From the NCBI GenBank assembly GCA_025061975.1, contig JANXBB010000063.1, forward strand, positions 1 through 23,779: DNA of 23,779 nt, given 5' to 3'. The stretch comes from Caldifarciminota bacterium (GTDB lineage Bacteria; Hydrothermota; Tepidihabitantia; Tepidihabitantales; CAIPLT01). Under the pieces are notes generated by a model. It made no database searches. It was not told where the DNA came from and saw only the letters and a list, made by a program, of their open reading frames with translations. The position numbers and the translations under genes are program-made. Below are positions 16,130 to 22,594 of this stretch, piece by piece; the first letter of the stretch is position 1, and every line of letters begins with the position of its first letter.

Positions 16130-17671
16130 TTAAATTAACCTGCGATCAAAATTACGATACTGAATAGCTTCGGCAATATGTTCTGAAGTGATTTTAGGAC
16201 TTTCGGCTAAGTCGGCAATTGTTCGGGCAACCTTTAAAATTCTATCATAAGATCGCGCCGAAAAGCCAAAATGTTCAATTGCTCTCTTAAGAAGTTCTTC
16301 GCTGGTCTTATCAATTTCACAAAAAAGTCTTATTTCTCTTGAACTCATTTGGCTGTTACAATATATCGGCTGCCGTTTGTTAATTTCTCTAAACCGTTTA
16401 ATTTGAATTTCTCTTGCTCGATTAACCCGATCTCTAATTGCTTCTGACGATTCGCCGGCTTCTTTTTGAGCCAAAGCCTCGTATCTTATCGAAGGTACCT
16501 CGATATGAACATCAATTCGGTCTAATAGTGGCCCTGAAATTCGAGACCGATATTTTTTTATCATCCAAATTGTACAGCTGCATTCGCGGTGCGGATCAGA
16601 AAAATACCCACAAGGACATGGATTCATACTTGCGGCAAGCATAAATCGCGCCGGATATGTTATTGTTTGCTTAGCTCGGCCGATAGTTACAAAACCGTCT
16701 TCTAGCGGTTGACGCAAAGACTCTAAAACATCGCGATGAAATTCCGGAAGTTCATCTAGGAATAAAACGCCATTATGAGCCAATGAAACCTCCCCGGGTT
16801 TGGGATAAGCACCTCCTCCAATTAAGCCGGCTTCAGAAATTGAATGATGCGGACTACGAAAAGGCCGTGTAGCTATTATCGGTTGGCTTGGAGCTAAAGT
16901 TCCGGCAACGCTGTGGATTTTTGTCGCCTCTAAAGCTTCTTCAAGTTCCATCTTCGGCAAAATTGTCGCAAGTCGTCGAGCAAGCATAGTCTTACCCGTA
17001 CCGGGCGGACCTATCATCAAAATGTTATGACCACCAGCTGCTGCTACTTCAAGCGCTCGTTTGGCATGCTCTTGCCCTTTAACTTCAGAAAAATCTACCA
17101 AATTTTCAGACGCTAAATTAAATATCTCTTCTAAGTTTACTTTCATAGGTTCAATAGTCTTACTGCCCGAAAGAAATCCGACAACGTCAATTAAATGTTC
17201 AGCCGGATAAACATTAACTCCACTAACCAATGCTCCTTCTTTTGCATTTTCTTTGGGCAAAATAATTCCCGAAAAACCATAGTTTCGGGTTGCCATCGCC
17301 ATCGAAATCGTTCCTTTGATTGGCTTTAAAGTGCCATCTAAAGAAAGTTCGCCAACAAGCAAAAACCGGTCAAGAATATTAGAGTTAAAAACTCCAAGCG
17401 CCCTAAGCAACCCTATTGCTATTGGCAAATCAAAAATTGCACCTTCTTTTTTAATATCCGCTGGTGCTAAATTCACGGTAATGCGACGAGTGGGCAACTT
17501 AAATCCCGAATTTTTAATCGCGGTCGTAACCCGATGCTGTGCTTCTTTTACTGCATTATCCGGTAATCCAACAATTACAAATGACCGAAGTCCTAAGCTT
17601 AAATCAACCTCAACTTCGACTAAATAGGCATCGATGCCGTAAATACTTGCTGAGTAGATTTTTGCCAGCAT
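16130..17671 (-). CDS. comM: ComM/YifB-family Mg-chelatase-like AAA ATPase
   Basis: The protein of 513 residues has an N-terminal Lon-protease-like S5 fold domain (about 1-165, MLAKIYSASIYGIDAYLVEVEVDLS). A Mg-chelatase-type AAA module follows, with Walker A GPPGTGKT and Walker B VLFLDELPEF. A Cys cluster (NPCPCGYFSDPHRECSC) and a C-terminal helical domain (SARSYDRILKVARTIADL) complete it. In naturally competent bacteria ComM is a helicase that promotes branch migration of incoming DNA, which fits the ComF homologue in this window. An upstream ATG at 17683 lies inside the predicted -10 box, while ATG 17671 gives the usual family N-terminus MLAK.YSA and a leaderless message. It is followed by murJ on the same strand. 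Confidence 0.95.
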   Translation of the reverse strand: MLAKIYSASIYGIDAYLVEVEVDLSLGLRSFVIVGLPDNAVKEAQHRVTTAIKNSGFKLPTRRITVNLAPADIKKEGAIFDLPIAIGLLRALGVFNSNILDRFLLVGELSLDGTLKPIKGTISMAMATRNYGFSGIILPKENAKEGALVSGVNVYPAEHLIDVVGFLSGSKTIEPMKVNLEEIFNLASENLVDFSEVKGQEHAKRALEVAAAGGHNILMIGPPGTGKTMLARRLATILPKMELEEALEATKIHSVAGTLAPSQPIIATRPFRSPHHSISEAGLIGGGAYPKPGEVSLAHNGVLFLDELPEFHRDVLESLRQPLEDGFVTIGRAKQTITYPARFMLAASMNPCPCGYFSDPHRECSCTIWMIKKYRSRISGPLLDRIDVHIEVPSIRYEALAQKEAGESSEAIRDRVNRAREIQIKRFREINKRQPIYCNSQMSSREIRLFCEIDKTSEELLKRAIEHFGFSARSYDRILKVARTIADLAESPKITSEHIAEAIQYRNFDRRLI

Positions 17672-17678
17672 TTCCTTT

Positions 17679-17706
17679 AGCATAGCAATAATTCTGCTTC
17701 TGTCAA
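17679..17706 (-). promoter_or_regulatory. Promoter of comM-murJ
   Basis: On the minus strand TTGACA (17706-17701), a 16-nt spacer and TATGCT (17684-17679) end 7 nt before ATG 17671. The ATG at 17683 is part of the -10 box and so cannot lie on this transcript. Confidence 0.65.
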
Positions 17707-17722
17707 GTAAAACGAATATGCG

Positions 17723-17751
17723 TTGACTAATAATAAAACTTGTAATAAAAT
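17723..17751 (+). promoter_or_regulatory. Promoter of the TtuA-like gene
   Basis: TTGACT (17723-17728), a 17-nt spacer and TAAAAT (17746-17751) end 7 nt before ATG 17759. The in-frame TTG at 17723 that would give a longer protein is the -35 box itself. Confidence 0.7.
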
Positions 17752-17758
17752 AGTAGTT

Positions 17759-18700
17759 ATGAAAAATTCCTCAAGGGTTTTTTTACGCTGTCGAATCTGT
17801 CAAGAGCTCAAAGAAGGAATTAAATTAAAAAGCTATAATCTAAAAATCTGCCATGACTGTTTTTTGACCTTCTTTAGAAGGCGTGTTCAAAATACTGTTG
17901 CTAAATTCCGAATGTTTAAAAAAGATGACAATATTTTAGTTGCAGTATCAGGTGGAAAAGACAGTGTCGCCTTAGCAAAAGTATTAAAAGACCTAGGCTA
18001 TAGAATTACCCTCTTTCACGTAAATTGTCGAATTACCGAAGATAACTATTCAGAGATCTCCCAGAAAAAAGTTGAAGAACTTGCAGAACGCGAAGACTTG
18101 CCGCTTAAAATTTACAGTTTTGAAAAAGAATTTCCGGTTGATATAAAATTAGCAGCAAAAATTTCTCGACGTGAAATTTGTGCGGTTTGTGGTATGATTA
18201 AAAGATATATCCTTAATCGAGAAACCAAAGATTTTGATGTTATTTGTACCGGTCATACTTTAAACGACGAAGCCGCAAATCTCTTGTCGTCTTTTATTTT
18301 CTGGAATGACTTTTTTGTCCGTCAATATCCAGTTTTAGAGGAAAAAGGAAGTCTAAAAAAACGTGCCAAACCTTTAACATTTACTTTTGAACAAGAAACC
18401 AAACTTTTCTGCGAAATTTTGGCTTTACCTTATAATCCGAATCCCTGCCCGCTAGTTGGCGGATCTTATCTTTTCTTTAAAAAAATTGTTAATGAAATTG
18501 AATCCGAAATGCCCTCGGCAATTATAAATTTTTATAAGGGATTTCTAAAAAGAAAAAAATCTCTTGGATTAATTAAAAGAGCCGAAGAAATTAAGCTTGA
18601 GCCCTGTGAACGCTGTGGCTATTTAACAGTCGCGAAACTTTGTAATTTTTGCCGGTTGCATGAAAAAATCCAAAAATATCTCGGCACACTCCATCAATAA
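17759..18700 (+). CDS. TtuA/TtcA-type tRNA 2-thiolation enzyme
   Basis: The 313-residue protein has an N-terminal zinc site C11-x-x-C14 ... C31-x-x-C34 and the PP-loop ATP-binding motif SGGKDS (64-69). The putative Fe-S cysteines are C141-x-x-C144 and C230 (NPNPCP), and GHTLNDEA lies at 165-172. A C-terminal zinc site follows (CERCGY ... CNFC). Two terminal zinc fingers flanking the PP-loop/Fe-S core is the TtuA (Thermus/Pyrococcus) and Ctu1/Ncs6 layout, rather than bacterial TtcA. TtuA thiolates position 54 of tRNA (s2U/m5s2U54), which stabilises tRNA at high temperature, so a thermophilic host is suggested. A TtuB-like sulfur carrier is not in the window. The gene converges on yraN with 6 nt between. 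Confidence 0.87.
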   Translation: MKNSSRVFLRCRICQELKEGIKLKSYNLKICHDCFLTFFRRRVQNTVAKFRMFKKDDNILVAVSGGKDSVALAKVLKDLGYRITLFHVNCRITEDNYSEISQKKVEELAEREDLPLKIYSFEKEFPVDIKLAAKISRREICAVCGMIKRYILNRETKDFDVICTGHTLNDEAANLLSSFIFWNDFFVRQYPVLEEKGSLKKRAKPLTFTFEQETKLFCEILALPYNPNPCPLVGGSYLFFKKIVNEIESEMPSAIINFYKGFLKRKKSLGLIKRAEEIKLEPCERCGYLTVAKLCNFCRLHEKIQKYLGTLHQ

Positions 18701-18706
18701 AAACCT

Positions 18707-19051
18707 TCAGAATGCTTCCCGAAAATGTTCGATATCTGGATTAGGGCTTTTCATGACAATACTTAAAACATCAAATCTTGTTTCGCAATTTTCGCTACTG
18801 GTCTCTTCTAAATACCACTGAGCAACTTCTTTGATCTTTTGTTGTTTATGTTGCCCCACACTTTCGTAAGGGCAAGCAACAGCATCACTTTTGCGTGTTT
18901 TTACCTCAACAAAAACAATAACATCTTGGTCCTGAGCGATAATATCAATTTCACCAATCGGACAACGATAATTTTTAGCTAATATTTTATAACCCAAGGA
19001 CTTTAGATAGTCTATCGCTAATTGCTCGCCAATTAAACCCAGTTTTTTCAT
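18707..19051 (-). CDS. yraN: YraN/UPF0102 endonuclease-like protein
   Basis: The 114-residue protein shows the family pattern in order: GLIGEQLAIDYLKSLGYKILAKNYRCPIGEIDIIAQD, then VFVEVKTRKS (the E-x-K of a restriction-endonuclease-like fold), KQQKIKEVAQWYL, and the typical C-terminus IEHFREAF. The biochemical role is unproven; the fold is that of Holliday-junction-resolvase-like nucleases. It ends in TGA exactly at the family's usual C-terminus, which helps show that TGA is a stop in this genome. Its ATG overlaps the TGA of rnhB, so the two are translationally coupled. Confidence 0.93.
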   Translation of the reverse strand: MKKLGLIGEQLAIDYLKSLGYKILAKNYRCPIGEIDIIAQDQDVIVFVEVKTRKSDAVACPYESVGQHKQQKIKEVAQWYLEETSSENCETRFDVLSIVMKSPNPDIEHFREAF

Positions 19052-19659
19052 TTCTTGGAATTCAATTTTAGTATTCCAAAACTTTGGCGATGAACTTCTG
19101 ACGGACCTATTTTAATTAACTGCGCACGGTGACTTTGAGTTGGATAACCTTTATTTACCTCAAAATGATATTCGGGATATCTCTGTGCTAAAATTTTCAT
19201 CAATCGATCTCGTTTTACCTTAGCGACAATTGATGCGCAGGCAATACTGATACTTTTTTCGTCGCCTTTAACAATAGTTTGAACCTTTATTGGCAAGGAC
19301 GGTGCCCGAGGTCCATCAATTAATGCTAGTTTACACTCAGGAATCTTTTTAAGAATTTTCAAAACTGCACGTTCCATAGCCAAAAAAGTCGCATTTTGAA
19401 TATTTAACCGATCAATCTCTTTGTTTGACGCTTTGCCAATACTAAATGCTAAAGCAGATTTTGTTATTATTTTATAAAATTTCTCTCGTTGTTGAGCTGA
19501 GAGTCTTTTTGAGTCTTTAAGCCCTGGAAAAACACTATTAGGTTTTAGAATTATCGCACATGCAACAACCGGGCCGGCAAGTGAACCTCGCCCTACTTCA
19601 TCAATCCCGCAAAAAACTACTTCTTTTTCCCAAAGTTCTTTATCGATTGCTCCAAACAA
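19048..19659 (-). CDS. rnhB: Ribonuclease HII
   Basis: The 203-residue protein cleaves the RNA strand of RNA-DNA hybrids and single ribonucleotides. The catalytic Asp-Glu pair is in GIDEVGRGSLAGPVVA (about residues 18-33). Further active-site Asp residues are in ALIDGPRAP and KVKRDRL, with the family segment KGDEKSISIACASIVAKVKRD. The start appears to be TTG at 19659: an in-frame TAG, which is the rplS stop, lies only two codons upstream and no other start codon precedes the conserved core. There is no Shine-Dalgarno, so reinitiation after rplS is likely. The stop TGA overlaps the yraN start. Confidence 0.95.
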   Translation of the reverse strand: MFGAIDKELWEKEVVFCGIDEVGRGSLAGPVVACAIILKPNSVFPGLKDSKRLSAQQREKFYKIITKSALAFSIGKASNKEIDRLNIQNATFLAMERAVLKILKKIPECKLALIDGPRAPSLPIKVQTIVKGDEKSISIACASIVAKVKRDRLMKILAQRYPEYHFEVNKGYPTQSHRAQLIKIGPSEVHRQSFGILKLNSKK

Positions 19660-19665
19660 AGATTT

Positions 19666-20034
19666 CTAACTTGCGCTTTCTATTTTTTCTTCTTTAAGTC
19701 GTGCATCTTGCCCCTTTTTTGTGCGCAAATAGTAAAGTTTTGCTCGACGAACTTTAGCTATCTTCTTAATTTCAATTTTAGTGATAATTGGAGAACTTAA
19801 CGGAAAAATTCGTTCAACGCCAATTCCTCGTGAAATCTTTCGGACTGTAAGCATTTTGTTCCCTTTCTCACCACGAATACTAATTACTGTGCCTTCAAAA
19901 ACTTGGACACGCTCTTTGTCGCCTTCGATGACCTTATGATATACTCGAACTGTAGCTCCGGGTCGAATATCTTCTGGAATAATCCGCTCTTCAATTTTCG
20001 GCTTTTTTTCTTTAGTCTTTTTTTCTTTAGCCAT
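19666..20034 (-). CDS. rplS: Ribosomal protein L19
   Basis: The 122-residue 50S subunit protein sits at the subunit interface. The core IRPGATVRVYHKVIEGDKERVQVFEGTVISIRG, GVERIFPLSSP and KVRRAKLYYLR is canonical. A Lys/Glu-rich extension precedes it (MAKEKKTKEKKPKIEE) and a charged tail follows. I chose ATG 20034 because AGGAGG lies 5 nt upstream; a TTG one codon earlier is less likely. The start overlaps the end of trmD by 8 nt. Confidence 0.98.
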   Translation of the reverse strand: MAKEKKTKEKKPKIEERIIPEDIRPGATVRVYHKVIEGDKERVQVFEGTVISIRGEKGNKMLTVRKISRGIGVERIFPLSSPIITKIEIKKIAKVRRAKLYYLRTKKGQDARLKEEKIESAS

Positions 20035-20731
20035 CAATGCCTCCTTTTGATTTTAAAAATTTTTCGTATAAATCAGGTCTACGCTCTTTTGTTAATTTTA
20101 ATGCCTGCGTTTTACGCCACTCAGCTATTTTCTGATGATTACCCGAAAGTAAAACTTCCGGCACCTTAAAGCCTCTAAAATCTTGGGGTCTCGTATAATA
20201 AGGAGCGTCTAAAAGTCCCTGCATAAAGGAATCAGTAGCAACTGATTCTTTATTTCCCACAGCACCCTCAAGTAAACGAATTACTGCTTCAAGAATCACT
20301 AATGCAGCAGCTTCCCCTCCGGCTAAAATATAATCACCAATCGAAATCTCGTCATCAATCAAATGCTCTCTAACACGCTCATCAACATCTTTATAGCGCC
20401 CACAAATAAAAATCAAATGCGGCTTTGCAGAAAGTTCAAGAGCACATTCCTGAGTAAAAAGCCGGCCCTTAGGCGAAAGTAATATCACATAAGAATCTTT
20501 TTCGCGCACGCTTTCTGTAGCTTTAAAGATCGGTTCGGGTTTAAGAATCATTCCTGATCCGCCCCCGAATGGATAATCATCAACTGTTCGATATGAATCA
20601 TCGGCGAAATCTCTAAGATTAATAGTATTAATTTTAACAAGTTCTTTTTCTTGAGCAACCCTTAAAATGCCTAAACGCAATGGGCTTTCAAAGTATTCTG
20701 GAAAAACTGTTATAATATGAATCCGCATCAT
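20027..20731 (-). CDS. trmD: tRNA (guanine37-N1)-methyltransferase
   Basis: The 234-residue SPOUT-fold enzyme makes m1G37 next to the anticodon, preventing +1 frameshifting. Visible landmarks are MRIHIITVFPEYF, DDYPFGGGSGMILKPEPIF, the trefoil-knot segment IFICGRYKDVDERV, IGDYILAGGEAAALVI, and the C-terminal SGNHQKIAEWRKTQAL. Start ATG 20731 or the adjacent ATG 20728. It comes after a 75-nt gap downstream of khpA, where rimM is found in many bacteria. It contains the Shine-Dalgarno of rplS. Confidence 0.98.
   Translation of the reverse strand: MMRIHIITVFPEYFESPLRLGILRVAQEKELVKINTINLRDFADDSYRTVDDYPFGGGSGMILKPEPIFKATESVREKDSYVILLSPKGRLFTQECALELSAKPHLIFICGRYKDVDERVREHLIDDEISIGDYILAGGEAAALVILEAVIRLLEGAVGNKESVATDSFMQGLLDAPYYTRPQDFRGFKVPEVLLSGNHQKIAEWRKTQALKLTKERRPDLYEKFLKSKGGIDG
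20040..20046 (-). promoter_or_regulatory. Shine-Dalgarno of rplS
   Basis: AAGGAGG-type sequence on the minus strand, inside the 3' end of trmD, 5 nt before ATG 20034. It decides the ATG over the upstream TTG. Confidence 0.7.
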
Positions 20732-20806
20732 AAAACTTCAATAAGATAAAAAATAAACGGCACGCACAAGACGGCAAATACTTCAGAGAAAATAAAAAGT
20801 AGGGCT

Positions 20807-21037
20807 TTATTCTAAGATTTCGAGTTGCGCGCGTTTTCCTTGTTTCATAGCCGCTGCGGCAATGATTGTTCTCATCGCCTTAGCGGTTCGGCCTTCTTTA
20901 CCGATAATTTTGCCGAGGTCACCTTGACCAACACGCAACTCGTAAATCAAAGTTTTTTCCCCGGCGATTTCCTTAATTGAGACTTGATCGGGATGATCAA
21001 CAAGAGCTTTTGCCATATATTCAATCAGTTCCTTCAT
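20807..21037 (-). CDS. khpA: KH-domain RNA-binding protein KhpA (YlqC)
   Basis: The 76-residue protein is a single KH domain with the GxxG-type loop in [35 protein letters not shown]. KhpA proteins bind RNA, commonly paired with KhpB, and in Gram-positives affect division and cell-wall genes; the job here is not known. Its ATG at 21037 is preceded by AAGGAGG inside the end of rpsP, and the two genes overlap by 17 nt. The location between rpsP and trmD is the conserved one. Confidence 0.95.
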   Translation of the reverse strand: MKELIEYMAKALVDHPDQVSIKEIAGEKTLIYELRVGQGDLGKIIGKEGRTAKAMRTIIAAAAMKQGKRAQLEILE

Positions 21038-21335
21038 GGTCTCCTCCTTGTTCGTTTTCCGAACGTATTCCGCCCAAGGTTTCTTGGACGGTTTGAGGTT
21101 TAGTTTGGTTTTTATATCTTGTTATGAGTCGTTTGGTTGTTTCGGTAGCTTGCGCACCTTTAGACAACCAGTAATCGACTCGTTCAAGATTAAGAGAAAG
21201 ATGTTTGGTTTTGGGATTATAGTGCCCTACGGTCTCTAAATATTTGCCGTCTCGTGCACGCCGTGAATCTGCCACTACAATCCGATAAAGCGGTGCATTC
21301 TTCCGCCCAATGCGTTTTAATCTTATTTTAACCAT
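21021..21335 (-). CDS. rpsP: Ribosomal protein S16
   Basis: The 104-residue 30S subunit protein opens [41 protein letters not shown], and [22 protein letters not shown] follows; both segments are canonical. The C-terminal tail (about 82-104) is acidic and poorly conserved, and its codons carry the Shine-Dalgarno and start of khpA. It ends in TGA. It is the first gene of a six-gene ribosome/tRNA-maturation operon. Confidence 0.98.
   Translation of the reverse strand: MVKIRLKRIGRKNAPLYRIVVADSRRARDGKYLETVGHYNPKTKHLSLNLERVDYWLSKGAQATETTKRLITRYKNQTKPQTVQETLGGIRSENEQGGDHEGTD
21042..21049 (-). promoter_or_regulatory. Shine-Dalgarno of khpA
   Basis: AAGGAGGA on the minus strand lies 4-5 nt before ATG 21037 and within rpsP codons. 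It is a strong SD for an internal operon gene. Confidence 0.7.
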
Positions 21336-21353
21336 ACGTGCTTGTTAATATAA

Positions 21354-21381
21354 ATAATACCCAAAATATTACATTTGTCAA
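21354..21381 (-). promoter_or_regulatory. Promoter of the rpsP operon
   Basis: On the minus strand TTGACA (21381-21376), a 16-nt spacer and TATTAT (21359-21354) lie 18 nt before ATG 21335. The leader would be about 11 nt with no clear Shine-Dalgarno. Confidence 0.7.
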
Positions 21382-21726
21382 GAGTGATTGTATTTTACGA
21401 TTAACCGCTCAAGGTTAACTGAAGCCTTAAAAAGTCTTATTTCTCCCAAACAATCTTTTATATTTTCTTCGGTAATTCATCTTGGACTCAGCAAACAAAA
21501 ATAACTCTCCATATATCCCTACCAAAAATTTTATCTTTAGTTTTAAACCCATCTGATGAAATTTAAAATAATATACCTCACAGTACCCGGGAGCGCTCTA
21601 CAAATTAAGGCCTATTTATCCTTATGCATTGATTATCAATTAATTACGAGCATTTTTCCTTTGCAAAAAATATTACTTATCAGTAATATTTTAGAGTTAA
21701 TTGTAAAGCGTTTTGATGGATGTGTC
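21382..21726. other. Intergenic region between lipA and the rpsP operon
   Basis: About 345 nt without a credible gene. It holds an inverted repeat TTAACC-GCTCAA-GGTTAA (21401-21418) just upstream of the rpsP promoter, which may be an operator, and a strong hairpin at 21667-21692 behind lipA. A plus-strand ORF from 21556 runs antisense into lipA and looks like chance. No tRNA or known RNA is recognisable. Confidence 0.45.
21667..21692 (-). terminator. Probable terminator of lipA
   Basis: AAAATATTACT, a 4-nt loop and AGTAATATTTT form a perfect 11-bp stem. Read on the minus strand it lies 34 nt after the lipA stop and ends in six T residues. The stem is AT-rich, so termination strength is uncertain. 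Confidence 0.55.
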
Positions 21727-22560
21727 TTATATTATATAAGAGCTTCTAATCAAAGGGCCGGCGCGCACGTGTTTGAATCCTTCTTTGAAAGCAAAATCTT
21801 GGTATTCTTGAAATTTTTCTGGGGGATAATATTTACTTACCGGAACTAAATTAGGTGCTGGTCTTAGATATTGACCAATAGTGAGAATTTTGACTCCAGC
21901 GTTTTTTAAATCACGAATGGTCTCTTTTATTTCTTCTTCGGTTTCACCGAGTCCTATCATAAAACCGCTTTTGATATCAATTTGGGGATTTGTTTGAGCG
22001 GCAAATTCTAAAATCTTAAGCGAGCGTTGGTATTGAGCACGAGGGTCGCGAATTAGTGGAGTTAGGCGTTTTACAGTTTCAATGTTGTGTGCGAAAATAT
22101 CTGGTCCGGCATCAAGCACACTTCTAATTGCTTTTAGGTCACCTTGAAAATCAGGGACTAAAACCTCAATTTTTACATCAGAAAAAAAAGTTTTTCGAAC
22201 TTCGCTTATCACATAAGCAAAGTGCCCGGCACCACCATCTGCTAAATCATCTCGAGTTACCGAAGTGATAATTACTTGGTTTAAACCCAATTTTTTAATA
22301 ACACGAATAATCCTTTCAGCTTCCGCAAAATCAATTTTCTGTTTGGGATTACCGGAATTTACCGCACAAAACTTGCATTTTCTTGTGCAAATTGTACCTA
22401 AAATCATAAAGGTCATGCCTGATTTCGACCAACAATTAAGTCGGTTAGGGCAGCGTGCCTCAACGCAGACAGTTGCAACTTTTTCTTCGATAAGAGTTTT
22501 TTTAACTTGGGTGTAGTGAAAATCCATTCTCAGAGGAATTTTTAACCATGGAGGTTTCAT
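21727..22560 (-). CDS. lipA: Lipoyl synthase
   Basis: The 277-residue radical SAM enzyme inserts two sulfur atoms into octanoyl-protein to make lipoate. The auxiliary cluster cysteines are C32, C37 and C43 in CVEARCPNRLNCW. The radical SAM cluster cysteines are C58, C62 and C65 in CTRKCKFC. The auxiliary-cluster serine lies in the C-terminal RSSY motif, two residues before the end. Other landmarks are VIITSVTRDDLADGGAGHF and IKSGFMIGLGETEEE. Start ATG 22560 lies 5 nt after a TACACT -10 box. No lipB or lipoylated enzyme gene is in the window. It lies 30 nt downstream of mfd. Confidence 0.98.
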   Translation of the reverse strand: MKPPWLKIPLRMDFHYTQVKKTLIEEKVATVCVEARCPNRLNCWSKSGMTFMILGTICTRKCKFCAVNSGNPKQKIDFAEAERIIRVIKKLGLNQVIITSVTRDDLADGGAGHFAYVISEVRKTFFSDVKIEVLVPDFQGDLKAIRSVLDAGPDIFAHNIETVKRLTPLIRDPRAQYQRSLKILEFAAQTNPQIDIKSGFMIGLGETEEEIKETIRDLKNAGVKILTIGQYLRPAPNLVPVSKYYPPEKFQEYQDFAFKEGFKHVRAGPLIRSSYII

Positions 22561-22565
22561 AAATA

Positions 22566-22594
22566 AGTGTAATAAAACATTTTTCTCGTGTCAA
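22566..22594 (-). promoter_or_regulatory. Promoter of lipA
   Basis: On the minus strand TTGACA (22594-22589), a 17-nt spacer and TACACT (22571-22566) lie 5 nt before ATG 22560. The -35 box overlaps the stop of mfd. The -10 hexamer is identical to that of the M14 peptidase gene. Confidence 0.65.

Noticed and set aside
19657..19668. RplS-RnhB fusion by TAG readthrough
   Set aside because: The two are in the same frame with only two codons between the TAG and the rnhB TTG, but both proteins are complete on their own and the layout is explained by reinitiation.
21725..21741. 17-nt AT palindrome over the lipA stop codon
   Set aside because: It is made only of A/T with one G/C pair at each side, has no usable loop, and is likely a by-product of the Ser-Tyr-Ile-Ile codons.
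21556..21849. Plus-strand ORF of 97 codons near lipA
   Set aside because: It runs antisense through the conserved lipA 3' end, has no Shine-Dalgarno or promoter, and its protein shows no domain.
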